From Candidatus Aminicenantota bacterium (lineage in GTDB: Bacteria; Acidobacteriota; Aminicenantia; S016-38): 64,000 bases of DNA. The notes below the pieces were generated by a model. The model made no database searches, had not been told where the DNA came from, and worked only from the letters and a program-made list of their open reading frames with translations. Position numbers and translations under genes: made by a program. Of this stretch, positions 43,910-53,249 are shown piece after piece. The stretch spans positions 434,001 to 498,000 of the forward strand of contig JAMOUJ010000005.1 of assembly GCA_027068075.1 (NCBI GenBank), given 5' to 3'. The first letter of the stretch is position 1; every line of letters begins with the position of its first letter.

Positions 43910-44350
43910 ATGAGAGCGAGAACCCTTTCCCTGGTGTTTTTCCTGGTGTGGTGGAGCGGAATTTTTCTGGCTCCCGTCCTTCAGGCGGCGGGGGGAGACT
44001 CCCTTTTCCTCTACAAAATTTACTCCCAGGTGTGCCATCAAAGCCCCCAGAGAAGTTTTTTCCTCCTGGGAGAGAAACTCGGGGTTTGCTCCCGCTGCAC
44101 CGGAATTTACACCGGAGCCCTTTTCTTTAGTCTTCTTTCGTTCAAGTTCAGGCCGCCCCTTCGGGCTTCCTCTGTGGGTTTGTTGCTTTCCCCTTTGATT
44201 CTGGGTAAATTTATGGAAAAACTCACAGGTTTTTCCAGCAATTGGGAGAGGTTTTTCACCGGACTTTTTCCCGGCATTCTTTTGGGTATGGGTTTGCTCT
44301 ACGGACTGGAGGATTTAGAAAGGAGGAAAAATGAAGGGAGACCTTTATAG
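43910..44350 (+). CDS. DUF2085 membrane protein
   Basis: A 146-residue membrane protein of three or four helices with the DUF2085 signature: VCHQSPQRSFFLLGEKLGVCSRCTGIYTGAL. The paired cysteines suggest a metal or redox site. Function unknown. It begins a run of co-directional genes leading to the lipid-kinase-like gene; its end overlaps the next start by 20 bases. Confidence 0.82.
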   Translation: MRARTLSLVFFLVWWSGIFLAPVLQAAGGDSLFLYKIYSQVCHQSPQRSFFLLGEKLGVCSRCTGIYTGALFFSLLSFKFRPPLRASSVGLLLSPLILGKFMEKLTGFSSNWERFFTGLFPGILLGMGLLYGLEDLERRKNEGRPL

Positions 44351-44783
44351 TGCGGCCCTGTGGGCAGGGCTGGCCAGCGGAATTCTCAGCGGGTTTCCCC
44401 TGCTGAGCCTCGGCAACTGCCTGTGCTGTCTGTGGATAGTAGGTGGAGGAGTCTTCGCTGCCTATCTTTATCAACGCAATTCCTCGGAGAAATTGACCTC
44501 CAGCGACGGCATGAAGGCCGGAGCCCTGGCTGGATTTCTGGCGGCCATGGTGGCCACCCTTATGGACCTGGTTTTCTCCTACTGGACCAGGGACCTGCTC
44601 ATAAGGTTCATGGAGGCCTATGGTATGGAGCCTTCAACCTTCATGAATTATCAGCACTACTTCACCGCCAGGGGATTTGCTTCCACCCTTTTGATGAGGT
44701 TAATAATCTTCTCCCTTTTTGCGGCCATAGGAGGGGCCCTTGGCACGGCTTTATTTAAGCCCAAGGCCTACGGCCATAATTAA
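44331..44783 (+). CDS. Small membrane protein, unknown
   Basis: A 150-residue protein of about four helices beginning MKGDLYSAALWAGLASGILSGFPLL with a Cys-rich stretch (GNCLCCLWIVGGG). Glycine-rich helices suggest packing in the membrane. No family recognised beyond DUF4199-like appearance. It overlaps the DUF2085 gene by 20 bases and the next gene by 44. Confidence 0.7.
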   Translation: MKGDLYSAALWAGLASGILSGFPLLSLGNCLCCLWIVGGGVFAAYLYQRNSSEKLTSSDGMKAGALAGFLAAMVATLMDLVFSYWTRDLLIRFMEAYGMEPSTFMNYQHYFTARGFASTLLMRLIIFSLFAAIGGALGTALFKPKAYGHN

Positions 44784-45618
44784 TCCCGCCTCGGGAAACG
44801 GCAGGACCTTCAGAAGGTGGGAGAAACTCAGGGCCTTTCTCCTTTCTCATTTCAGGGAGATAAGGGAGAGGTTTACGGAGGGACCCAGGCACGCCACGGA
44901 AATCGCCCGGGAAGAATTGAGGGAGGGTCAGACACACATAATCTCCGTGGGGGGTGATGGAACCCTGAACGAGGTGGCCAACGGCTTTTTTGAAGAAGAG
45001 AAACCGATAAATCCCGGAGCCGGCCTCTCGGTTTTGCCCTCGGGAAGGGGGAACGACTTTGCCAAGGGCCTGGGGCTGAGACGGAAACGCATGAAATTTT
45101 CCCGGAGTCTTCGGGTGGACCTGGTTTCCATGGGGGAACGGTTCTTCGTGAATGTAATGGATCTGGGCCTGGGAGGGGAGGTGGTAAGCAGGCTCGGCCG
45201 GGGAACCCACACAGGCTTAGTGTACTCCCTTAAACTACTGGGGGAGTTTTTCAAATACAGACCCAAATTTTACGAGGTGGAGGCCGATGGGGAAAAATTT
45301 TCAGGGAGGTTCTTGACGGTGGTGGTGGCCAACGGCCCGGTCTTCGGCGGTGGAATGAAGATCGCTCCGGTGGCCAGCCCCACGGACGGGTTTCTGGATG
45401 TGGTGGCGGTGGGCGCCCTTTCCCCGGTGGAATTCCTCATCAATCTTCCCAGGCTTTACAGGGGCACCCTTCTATCCCACCCCCGGGTTTTTCACCTCAG
45501 GGCCAGGGAGGTGAGGATAAAATCCCGGAACCAATTGGGGGAGTACGACGGGGAACCCTTTAGGGCTTCCAGTGTTTACCTCCGGGTAAGGCCCGGGGTT
45601 TTGAGGTTGATCGTATGA
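44740..45618 (+). CDS. Diacylglycerol/sphingosine kinase-family lipid kinase
   Basis: A 292-residue lipid kinase-like protein. The N-terminal nucleotide-binding motif is IINPASGNGR, the catalytic loop ISVGGDGTLNEVANG, and GRGNDFAKGL follows. The C-terminal beta domain ends near RNQLGEYDGEPFRAS. The start is TTG at 44740, supported by AGGAGG five bases upstream, inside the preceding gene. It may phosphorylate diacylglycerol, undecaprenol or related lipid. Confidence 0.86.
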   Translation: MARLYLSPRPTAIINPASGNGRTFRRWEKLRAFLLSHFREIRERFTEGPRHATEIAREELREGQTHIISVGGDGTLNEVANGFFEEEKPINPGAGLSVLPSGRGNDFAKGLGLRRKRMKFSRSLRVDLVSMGERFFVNVMDLGLGGEVVSRLGRGTHTGLVYSLKLLGEFFKYRPKFYEVEADGEKFSGRFLTVVVANGPVFGGGMKIAPVASPTDGFLDVVAVGALSPVEFLINLPRLYRGTLLSHPRVFHLRAREVRIKSRNQLGEYDGEPFRASSVYLRVRPGVLRLIV

Positions 45619-46757
45619 AGTTACCGAAGATCAGGGCAGTGGAAATTCTTCCCTATAAGGAGGGGGAGTTTCTGTTGAGGGATCCCCTCATGCTTTCGGA
45701 TCAGGTTCTGGTGGTTCCGGAACCGGTAGTTTTCATTCTCACCTTTCTGGACGGAGAGTCGGAGGAAATTGCTCTGAAGGAGGCCTTTTTCCGCCGCTAT
45801 CGGGAGATGCTTTTCAGCGAAGACCTCCAGGAAGTTTTGAAAACCCTGGGGGAGAACTACCTTCTGGAAGACGAAGCCTTCAGAAGGAGGATGGAAGAAA
45901 TTAGAAGGGAGTTTTACTCTTACCCCTATGTTCCCATGCGCTCCCTGAACCGAGGGAATACCGATTTTGAAGCCCTGAGGAGAAGGATAAGGGAGGAGAC
46001 CCTTCCCGGGGAAGGTCCGGAAAGGGGGATAATTTCCCCCCACATTGACTACCATAGGGGAAGAAGGGGATATGCCTTGGCCTACGGAGGATGGAGGGAT
46101 CTTCAGGGCAAAACCGTGGTCTTTCTGGGGGTAAACCACACGCCCTTCAGGGACAAGTTCATCCTCTCCTCCCGGGGATACATGACCCCCTGGGGACCGG
46201 TGGAGGCCGACAGGGAGGCTGTAAAGGCCCTGGAGGAGGTTCTGGAGGACCCCTACGGCGATGAAGAGGCCCATATGTTTGAGCACTCCATAGAACTGAA
46301 TGTGGGATATCTCAAGGCCCTTACGGACTTCAAAATGGTGGCCCTGCTGACCCCCAGTTTTTCCCCTTATATTGAAAGGGGAGTTCTACCGGGGGAGGAA
46401 TTTTCCCCCCTGTTTTCCCTGTTGAAGGAGATGGCCGAAGACGACAACTACATCCTGGTGGCGGCGGCGGACCTCAGCCATTACGGAAGAAATTTCGGGG
46501 ACAAGGAGAAGGCTGAGGAACTTCTCCCCCGGGTGGAAGCCCTGGACAGGAGGCTCCTCCGGGAGATGGAGGCGGGGGATGCCGAGGGTTTCCTCCGGGA
46601 GTTTTTCCCCCATAAAAACGCCACCAGGGTTTGCGGAACCGGTGCAATTTATGTATTCTTAAAATCGGTGGGGAAAGAGGGAAAACTCCTGGGTTATTTC
46701 AACGCCCTGGACCCCGACGGGACCTCGGCTGTTAGTTTTGCTGCACTAATATATTAA
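45615..46757 (+). CDS. MEMO-like protein (AmmeMemoRadiSam system B)
   Basis: The C-terminal 260 residues form a MEMO domain: IISPHIDYHRGRRGYALAYG, HMFEHSIELNVGYLKAL, ADLSHYGR and CGTGAIYVFL, with the His/Cys residues of a metal-dependent active site related to dioxygenases. The N-terminal 115 residues are an accessory domain. Partners of the usual trio (AMMECR1, radical SAM) are not in the window. It overlaps the lipid kinase gene by four bases. Confidence 0.88.
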   Translation: MKLPKIRAVEILPYKEGEFLLRDPLMLSDQVLVVPEPVVFILTFLDGESEEIALKEAFFRRYREMLFSEDLQEVLKTLGENYLLEDEAFRRRMEEIRREFYSYPYVPMRSLNRGNTDFEALRRRIREETLPGEGPERGIISPHIDYHRGRRGYALAYGGWRDLQGKTVVFLGVNHTPFRDKFILSSRGYMTPWGPVEADREAVKALEEVLEDPYGDEEAHMFEHSIELNVGYLKALTDFKMVALLTPSFSPYIERGVLPGEEFSPLFSLLKEMAEDDNYILVAAADLSHYGRNFGDKEKAEELLPRVEALDRRLLREMEAGDAEGFLREFFPHKNATRVCGTGAIYVFLKSVGKEGKLLGYFNALDPDGTSAVSFAALIY

Positions 46758-46776
46758 GAAAAAGAAGGAGGAATGC

Positions 46777-48516
46777 ATGGAATTTCCAAGGGTTAGACCC
46801 ACCAGGGGCTGGTTTCCCATCCCCGAATACTTAAAGAGGACGGCCGAAAAATTCCCGGAAAGGCCGGCGGTGAGGATAAGGAGAAAGAAAAAATGGTTTG
46901 GCTATACCTACGGAGAACTCCTGAATAAGGTTTCCCGCCTGGCAGCCTTCATAGCCGATCAGGGATTGGGGAGGGGTTCCAAAATATCCGTCCTGGGAGA
47001 GAACAGACCGGAATGGATCCTGTCCTATTTCGCCATCCAGTGGGCCGGGGCCACGGTGGTTCCCCTGGATGCCAAACTGAAGCCCCCTGAATACCTCCAC
47101 ATCCTCAACGACGCCGAGGTGGAAATGCTCTTCGTTTCCGGCTCCAAATTCCCCGATATTGAGGAAATCCGGGAAAGGGTTCCCACCCTTAAAAAGGTGG
47201 TGGTGATGGACGAGGTGAACGGGGAGATGACCCTGGACAAGGTTTTTGAGGACTACAAAGAGGGAATTCCCATGGCGGCCCTGGGCCTGGAGGACCTGGC
47301 GGTTATCCTCTACACCTCGGGCACCACGGGAACTTCCAAGGGGGTGATGCTCACCCACAAGAACATTTCCTCCAATGTGGATGCCATTTATCAGATAATC
47401 TACATAGACGAAAACGACCGAAGTTTTTCCTATCTTCCCCTTCACCATGTTTTTGAGGGTACTGCCGGCATGATATTTCCCCTTTCGGTGGGGGTGTCCA
47501 TAACCCTGGCCCGTTCCCTCAAACCCACGGAGATGATAGAAGACCTGCGGGATACAAAGCCCACCCTTATGACCACGGTTCCCCTGCTTCTTGAGAAATT
47601 TCTTCTCCGCATCCGAAGCGACTTGAAGAAATCCAAGGTGAAAAAGGGAATGGTGGGCCTTATGAAGGGACTCCACAAGGGCATAAGGCCCATCCTGGGA
47701 AGGGAGAGGGCCAGAAGGGTTTTCAAACCCATACTTTCCAAGTTGGGATTTGAAGAACTCCGATACATGGTTTCCGGAGGAGCCGCCCTGCCCCGCTGGG
47801 TTTCCCAGGGTTTGGAGGAACTGGGCTTTCCCATTCTTCAGGGCTACGGGCTTTCGGAAACCGCCCCGGTGCTTACGGCTAATCCACCATGCTGTCCCCG
47901 GAACGCCTCCGCGGGGCTTCCCTTGCCCTATGTGGAAATAAGAATTATGGATCCCGACCCTGAAGGAGTGGGGGAGATTGCCGCCCGGGGACCCAATGTC
48001 ATGCCCGGATATTACAAGAATCCAGAGGCGACCCGGGAGGTTTTCACCGATGACGGGTGGTTCCTCACCGGGGATGTGGGCTACCTTGACGAGGACGGTT
48101 TTCTTTACATAACCGGTCGCAAGAAATCGGTCATAGTCACCGCCGGGGGAAAGAACATCTTTCCGGAGGAGGTGGAGGCGGTTCTCCTTCAATCCCCCTT
48201 CATAGAGGAGGTTCTGGTGGTTCGGGGAGCCAATCCCGTCACTGGAGCCGAGGAAGTGCAGGCCATAGTGTATCCCAATTTTGAAGAGGTGGAGGCCTAC
48301 TTCAAAGAGAAGGGAATTACCAATCCCACCGAAAAGCAAATAGAGGAACTCATCGGGGCGGAGATAAACAAATATTCTGCCCAACTGGCCGACTACAAGA
48401 AGCCCAAGAGGTTCCGTCTCAGGGACGAGGAATTCCCCAAAACCACCACCAGGAAGATAAAGCGATATCTGTTTGAGGAAAAGAGCATACCCCTCATGAA
48501 GGAAAAGAAAAAATAG
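46777..48516 (+). CDS. Long-chain acyl-CoA synthetase
   Basis: A 579-residue AMP-forming ligase for long-chain fatty acids: YTSGTTGTSKGVMLTH, YGLSETAPVLTANP, FLTGDVGYLDEDGFLYI, GRKKSVIVTAGGKNIFPEEVE, and a C-terminal extension ending TTRKIKRYLF. It is longer than the ligase at 10346-11836 and of the FadD/FAA type with a linker between domains. An SD of GGAGG lies upstream. Confidence 0.9.
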   Translation: MEFPRVRPTRGWFPIPEYLKRTAEKFPERPAVRIRRKKKWFGYTYGELLNKVSRLAAFIADQGLGRGSKISVLGENRPEWILSYFAIQWAGATVVPLDAKLKPPEYLHILNDAEVEMLFVSGSKFPDIEEIRERVPTLKKVVVMDEVNGEMTLDKVFEDYKEGIPMAALGLEDLAVILYTSGTTGTSKGVMLTHKNISSNVDAIYQIIYIDENDRSFSYLPLHHVFEGTAGMIFPLSVGVSITLARSLKPTEMIEDLRDTKPTLMTTVPLLLEKFLLRIRSDLKKSKVKKGMVGLMKGLHKGIRPILGRERARRVFKPILSKLGFEELRYMVSGGAALPRWVSQGLEELGFPILQGYGLSETAPVLTANPPCCPRNASAGLPLPYVEIRIMDPDPEGVGEIAARGPNVMPGYYKNPEATREVFTDDGWFLTGDVGYLDEDGFLYITGRKKSVIVTAGGKNIFPEEVEAVLLQSPFIEEVLVVRGANPVTGAEEVQAIVYPNFEEVEAYFKEKGITNPTEKQIEELIGAEINKYSAQLADYKKPKRFRLRDEEFPKTTTRKIKRYLFEEKSIPLMKEKKK

Positions 48517-48520
48517 AAAA

Positions 48521-50161
48521 ATGGAAAGGGTCATAGTAATCGGGCACAAAAACCCCGATTCGGATTCGGTCTGCTCTGCCATCGGTTACGCCTTCTTTAA
48601 AAACAGCGTTGACCGCAAAAGGCTTTACATTCCCGCCCGGGCCGGTGAACTTAACCCGGAGACCAGGTTCATCCTGGAGAAGTTCCAGGTGGAGGAACCG
48701 GAACTGGTGGAAAGTTTAAAACTCAAACTCAGGGATATGGAGTTCAGAACTCCGGTGGTCTCCTCCCCCGATGCTTCCATAAAGGATGTGGTGGACCTCA
48801 TGAAGGAGCACGAGATCAGGCTCATACCCCTGGTGGACCATGAGGGAAAACCCTTGGGAATAGTAACCCAGGCCAAGGTGGCCAGGGAGATGGTGGAGGG
48901 GCTGGGGAGGAGGGATCTTTCCCACGACCCGGTGGATGTTTCCCTCCTCAGCAGGGTGCTGGACGGAAGGGTTCTGTCCAATTCCCGGGGAAGAAGAACC
49001 CTCGGGGGAAGGATTTTCGTGGGGGTCCGAAAACCCGAAACCCTGACTAAGTCCCTGGGAAAGAAGGACATCCTTCTGGTGGGGGATCGGTTTGATGTGG
49101 CCAGGGCCGCCCTTTCCGTCCCCGTTTCGGCGGTGATATTCACCGGAGGCGTGAATCCTCCCCAGGACCTCATAGAGGAGGCCAGAGCCCGGGGGGTGCT
49201 TTTCATAACCACCCCCTACGACACCCTTTCCACCGCCAAACTGGTTGAACTTTCCAGGCCGGCGCTGTCCCTCGTGAGGAAAGAATTCCCCACGGCCTTT
49301 CTGGACGAGCCCATGGAAGAGATAAAGGACAAGGTGCTTAATTCCAGCATAAGGGGGGTTCTCGCCCTGGACTACGAGGGGAGGCTGGTGGGGGTGGTTA
49401 CCAGGACGGACCTGATAAACTTGAAGCCCAAGAAGGTTATCCTGGTAGACCATAACGAAGTTTCCCAGGCGGTGGAGGGTATAGAGGAGGCGGACATTCA
49501 AGAGGTGATAGACCACCACAGGATAGGGGAGATTTCCACCCTCAAGCCCATTTACTTCTATGTGGAACCCATCGGGAGCACCTCCACCATAGTGGCGGAT
49601 TTCTTCGCCCAGAAACGGGTGGCCATGCCCAGGGAAATAGCCGGACTTCTCCTGGCCGGGATAATATCGGATACCATGAACCTCACCCTTTCCACCACCA
49701 CCGCCAAGGACAGACGGGTGGCCCGCAGGCTGGCCTCCCTTCTCAAGGTTGACATATCCGCCCTGGCGGAGGAACTTTTGAAGGCTGCCTCCCACCTGGA
49801 GGGCTTGTCCCCGGAGGAGATAATATTCAGGGACTTCAAGGAATACCACTTCGGGAAAAAGAAGGTGGGGGTGGGTCAGGTAATAATCTCCGATTTTTCA
49901 CCGCTTTACGAGAGGGAGGAAGAGATACGAAGGGCCCTGGAGGAGAGCCGCCAGAGGGGAGGATATGCCCTTCTGGCCCTCATGATTACCGATCCTTTGA
50001 GGGGTGTTTCCGAAGTCTGGGCCGCCGGGGAAAAGGGTCTCATAAGGCAGGCCTTTCGGGTGGAGGAAATGGACGGAAAATTTCTTCTCAAGGGAGTCCT
50101 TTCCCGTAAGAAGGATTTTATAACCAGGCTGGGGGAGACCATAATCCGGGGTATGCTATAA
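48521..50161 (+). CDS. Manganese-dependent inorganic pyrophosphatase with CBS and DRTGG domains
   Basis: A 546-residue DHH-family pyrophosphatase. The catalytic N-terminal motif GHKNPDSDSVCSA is separated by a regulatory insert: a first CBS domain (about 70-125), a DRTGG domain (about 130-245) and a second CBS domain (about 255-305). The rest of the DHH core follows (VDHNEVSQ, EVIDHHRIG) and a DHHA2 domain. Enzymes with this layout are inhibited by AMP/ADP and activated by ATP or diadenosine polyphosphates, so this one likely links pyrophosphate to energy state. Confidence 0.92.
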   Translation: MERVIVIGHKNPDSDSVCSAIGYAFFKNSVDRKRLYIPARAGELNPETRFILEKFQVEEPELVESLKLKLRDMEFRTPVVSSPDASIKDVVDLMKEHEIRLIPLVDHEGKPLGIVTQAKVAREMVEGLGRRDLSHDPVDVSLLSRVLDGRVLSNSRGRRTLGGRIFVGVRKPETLTKSLGKKDILLVGDRFDVARAALSVPVSAVIFTGGVNPPQDLIEEARARGVLFITTPYDTLSTAKLVELSRPALSLVRKEFPTAFLDEPMEEIKDKVLNSSIRGVLALDYEGRLVGVVTRTDLINLKPKKVILVDHNEVSQAVEGIEEADIQEVIDHHRIGEISTLKPIYFYVEPIGSTSTIVADFFAQKRVAMPREIAGLLLAGIISDTMNLTLSTTTAKDRRVARRLASLLKVDISALAEELLKAASHLEGLSPEEIIFRDFKEYHFGKKKVGVGQVIISDFSPLYEREEEIRRALEESRQRGGYALLALMITDPLRGVSEVWAAGEKGLIRQAFRVEEMDGKFLLKGVLSRKKDFITRLGETIIRGML

Positions 50162-50162
50162 T
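50154..50162 (+). promoter_or_regulatory. Extended -10 promoter (TGC-TATAAT) seven bases before ATG
   Basis: TGC (50154-50156) and TATAAT (50157-50162) overlap the end of the pyrophosphatase gene. The ATG at 50170 follows after seven bases without a Shine-Dalgarno sequence; a leaderless mRNA is predicted. Confidence 0.65.
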
Positions 50163-50169
50163 TTTGCGG

Positions 50170-51270
50170 ATGAAAGGGAAGATCAAAACCCCTGTCCTCG
50201 TTTGCTCCAAGGAGAAGATAGCGGAAAAATACCGCCTCCTGACCTCAGCCCTCCCCGGGGTTCAGCACTTCTACGCCGCCAAGGCCAATTTTCACCCGAA
50301 GATTATAAAAACGGTGGTTTCCCTGGGAATGGGCCTGGATGTGAGTTCCCCCGGGGAACTCAACCTGGCCCGGGAAAACTCCCTTCCCGGCGAGAAGGTG
50401 ATTTACACCCAGCCCATAAAAAAGGAGGAAGAAATCGCCCTGGCCCGGGATTACGAGGTCAAGGCCCTTATCTTTGACAATCCAGAGGAGGCCAGGAAGA
50501 TCTCCAGGGTATGGCCCGGGGCTCCGGTTCTCCTGAGAATAAAGGTGGAAAATCCCTTCTGCGTGGTCAACCTTTCGGAAAAGTTCGGAGCCGAACCTGC
50601 CGCCGCCAAGGACCTTTTTCTCTTGGCCCGGGACCTGGGACTTCGGGTGAGAGGTATAGCCTTTCATGTGGGTTCCCAGACGATAAATCCCACCCCTTAT
50701 TTTGAAACCCTGAAAATAGTGAGGAGGCTTTTCAATGTGGCCGCCGGAGAAGGTCTTTATTTTGACCTGCTGGACATAGGGGGAGGTTTTCCCATCGCTT
50801 ACCGACAACCGATAATGGCGGCGGAGAGTTTCTTTCAGCCCATCCGTTCCACCCTGGAGAACTACTTCCCCTCCACGGAGATAATATCCGAGCCCGGAAG
50901 GTTTGTGGTGGGGGATGCCTGTTACCTGGTGGCCCGGGTGGTGGGTAAAGCCGTGAGGAAGGGGATGCGCTGGTATTACATAGACGATGGGCTTTACGGT
51001 AGTTTTTCCGGGAAGGTTTACGACCATGCGGACTACCCCATCCATCCCCTGAAGGAAGGGGAGGGGAAGCCTTCGGTGATTGCCGGTCCCACCTGCGATT
51101 CCTTTGATGTGGTTTACCGGGAGGTTATCCTTCCCGAAATGGAGGTGGGGGACTACATGGTTTTTAAGAGCATGGGGGCCTATACCCTGGCCAGCGCCAG
51201 CAATTTTAACGGCTTTGATAAACCAGAATTATTGATAGAGGAGGATGAACTTGAGTTTCAAGTATTTTGA
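50170..51270 (+). CDS. PLP-dependent Orn/Lys/DAP-type decarboxylase
   Basis: A fold-III PLP enzyme of 366 residues: FYAAKANFH (PLP lysine), the phosphate-binding DIGGGFP, SEPGRFVV and GPTCDSFDVV with the catalytic Cys. Followed at once by spermidine synthase, so ornithine (putrescine formation) is the likely substrate; lysine is also possible. The start is the ATG at 50170, just after the promoter, rather than the TTG at 50164. It overlaps speE by 26 bases. S-adenosylmethionine decarboxylase, needed to finish the pathway, is not in the window. Confidence 0.88.
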   Translation: MKGKIKTPVLVCSKEKIAEKYRLLTSALPGVQHFYAAKANFHPKIIKTVVSLGMGLDVSSPGELNLARENSLPGEKVIYTQPIKKEEEIALARDYEVKALIFDNPEEARKISRVWPGAPVLLRIKVENPFCVVNLSEKFGAEPAAAKDLFLLARDLGLRVRGIAFHVGSQTINPTPYFETLKIVRRLFNVAAGEGLYFDLLDIGGGFPIAYRQPIMAAESFFQPIRSTLENYFPSTEIISEPGRFVVGDACYLVARVVGKAVRKGMRWYYIDDGLYGSFSGKVYDHADYPIHPLKEGEGKPSVIAGPTCDSFDVVYREVILPEMEVGDYMVFKSMGAYTLASASNFNGFDKPELLIEEDELEFQVF

Positions 51271-52111
51271 AGACCTCTGGAATATGTGGTATACGGAACT
51301 TCACAACGGAGCGGCGGGTTTAACGCTGAAGATAAAGAAGGTCCTCTACAGCGGAGAGAGTCCCCTCCAGAGAATTGATGTCATGGAAACCTACGAATAC
51401 GGGAAAATGCTGGTGCTTTACGGTTCCATAATGTTTACCGAAAGGGACGAGTTCGTTTACCACGAAATGATTTCCCATGTCCCCCTCTTCGTTCATCCCA
51501 GGCCCGGTCGGGTTCTGGTGATAGGAGGCGGCGATGGGGGAACCGTGCGGGAAGTTTTGAAACATGGGGAGGTGGATGCGGTCACCATGGTGGAAATAGA
51601 CCCGCAGGTGGTGGAGGTGAGCAAAAAGTATTTTCCCACCATGTCCGTGGGCTTTTCAGATCCCCGCCTGAACCTCCTTTTCAAGGACGGGGCGGAGTTC
51701 GTCAAGGAAGATCGGGAAAACTACGATGTTATCCTGGTTGATTCTGCGGATCCGGTGGGTCCCGCCGATATACTCTTCCGGGAGGAATTCTTCTCCGCCG
51801 CCAAAGAAAGGCTCCGGGACGGCGGGGTTTTCGTGGCCCAGACCGAGTCGCCCTTTTACCATCCCGACATAGTTAAAAACACCTATTCAATCCTTAAAAA
51901 ACTTTTCAAGGAAGTCCACATGTATCTTGCCTGGATTCCCGCCTATCCCAGCGCGCTGTGGAGTTTCTGCTTCTGCAGCGATTCTCTCCATCCCTTGAGG
52001 GATTTCAGCGAGGAAAGGGTTGGGAAATCCGGCCTTGAACTCAAATATTACAACCCCGAAGTCCACAGGGCAGCCTTCGCCCTGCCCAATTTCGTGAAAA
52101 AACTGGTATAA
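51245..52111 (+). CDS. speE: Spermidine synthase (polyamine aminopropyltransferase)
   Basis: Transfers aminopropyl from decarboxylated SAM to putrescine. The 288 residues carry VLVIGGGDGGTVREVLKH, MVEIDPQVVE, and YDVILVDSADPVGPA with the aminopropyl-transfer acids. The start lies 26 bases inside the decarboxylase gene, indicating tight coupling. Thermophiles often make longer polyamines with similar enzymes, so product specificity is open. Confidence 0.92.
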   Translation: MNLSFKYFEDLWNMWYTELHNGAAGLTLKIKKVLYSGESPLQRIDVMETYEYGKMLVLYGSIMFTERDEFVYHEMISHVPLFVHPRPGRVLVIGGGDGGTVREVLKHGEVDAVTMVEIDPQVVEVSKKYFPTMSVGFSDPRLNLLFKDGAEFVKEDRENYDVILVDSADPVGPADILFREEFFSAAKERLRDGGVFVAQTESPFYHPDIVKNTYSILKKLFKEVHMYLAWIPAYPSALWSFCFCSDSLHPLRDFSEERVGKSGLELKYYNPEVHRAAFALPNFVKKLV

Positions 52112-52121
52112 GGAGGATAAA

Positions 52122-53249
52122 ATGGCCAGGTACAGGATAGTTCTTTTACCGGGGGATGGGGTGGGAAGGGATGTCATGGATGCGGCCAAAATAGTTCTGG
52201 ATGAGATCCAACTGGACGCCGAGTATGTGGAGGGGGATATCGGCTGGGAATTCTGGAAGAAGGAGGGAAACCCCCTTCCGGACAGGACCATTGAGTTGCT
52301 GAAGACCGCCGATGCCGCCCTCATGGGAGCCATAACCTCCAAGCCCAAGGAGGAGGCCGCCAGGGAATTGGCGCCGGAACTTCAGGGGAAGGGATATGTT
52401 TATTTCTCCCCCATAGTTCGCCTGAGGCAGGAATTTGACCTTTACATAAACCTGAGACCCTGCAAAGCCTACAAGGGAAATCCCCTTAACTACAGGGATA
52501 ACATAGACCTGGTGATATTCAGGGAAAACACCGAAGGGATGTACGCCGGCGTGGAGTTCTATCCCCTACCCGACGAAGTAAGGAAGGCCTTGCTTCTTCA
52601 CCCCAAGATGAAAAGGTTTGAAAATGTGCCGGCGGACGAGATAGCCGTCTCCACCCGCATAATGACCAGGAGGGGTTGCGAGAGAATCGTGAGGGCCGCC
52701 TTTGAATACGCCAGGGCCAACGGTAGAAAAACAGTAACCCTGGTGGAAAAGCCCAATGTTCTCAGGGAAACCGGCGGTTTAATCACCAGGATAGCCCGGG
52801 AGATAGCCCGGGAATACCCGGAGGTGGAACTCTGGGAGGCCAACATAGACGCCATGACCATGTGGCTGGTGAAAAATCCCGATAAATACGATGTCCTGGT
52901 GGCGGAAAACCTATTTGGAGACATAATTTCCGACCTCTCTGCCCAGTTGGTGGGGGGTATGGGATTTGCGCCCTCCGGAAACATCGGGGAGAATTTCGCC
53001 CTGTTTGAGCCCACCCACGGTTCGGCTCCCAAATACGCAGGACAATACAAGGTCAATCCCACGGCCATGCTTCTGGCCACCAAGATGATGCTGGACTACC
53101 TGGGGGAAAAGGAGAAGGCCCAAAGGTTAGAAAGGGCCATAGCCCGGGTTATAGAGGAAGGCAAAGTGAAGACCTACGACCTGGGCGGAAACAACACCAC
53201 CCTGGAGGTGGCCCAGGAGGTTGCCAGAAAGTACAGGGAAGGTGTATGA
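52122..53249 (+). CDS. Isocitrate/isopropylmalate dehydrogenase-family enzyme
   Basis: A 375-residue beta-decarboxylating dehydrogenase: LLPGDGVGRDV, FRENTEGMYAGVEF, EPTHGSAPKYAGQYKVNP and AENLFGDIISDLSAQLVGG. Lys-Tyr in APKYAG favours NADP. The family includes isocitrate, homoisocitrate and isopropylmalate dehydrogenases; the substrate loop (YINLRPCKAY) lacks the Leu pattern of LeuB. It is a second member besides icd. Function with polyamine genes on one side and ttuA on the other is unclear. Confidence 0.85.
   Translation: MARYRIVLLPGDGVGRDVMDAAKIVLDEIQLDAEYVEGDIGWEFWKKEGNPLPDRTIELLKTADAALMGAITSKPKEEAARELAPELQGKGYVYFSPIVRLRQEFDLYINLRPCKAYKGNPLNYRDNIDLVIFRENTEGMYAGVEFYPLPDEVRKALLLHPKMKRFENVPADEIAVSTRIMTRRGCERIVRAAFEYARANGRKTVTLVEKPNVLRETGGLITRIAREIAREYPEVELWEANIDAMTMWLVKNPDKYDVLVAENLFGDIISDLSAQLVGGMGFAPSGNIGENFALFEPTHGSAPKYAGQYKVNPTAMLLATKMMLDYLGEKEKAQRLERAIARVIEEGKVKTYDLGGNNTTLEVAQEVARKYREGV

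Noticed and set aside
44741-44760. TGGCACGGC resembling a sigma-54 -24 element
   Set aside because: No GC doublet at the -12 position, the site lies inside two coding regions, and it coincides with the TTG start of the lipid kinase gene.
46831-48582. 583-codon open frame on the minus strand
   Set aside because: It lies antisense to the clearly recognisable acyl-CoA synthetase gene; its protein is Gly/His-rich without any family motif, a codon-bias shadow.
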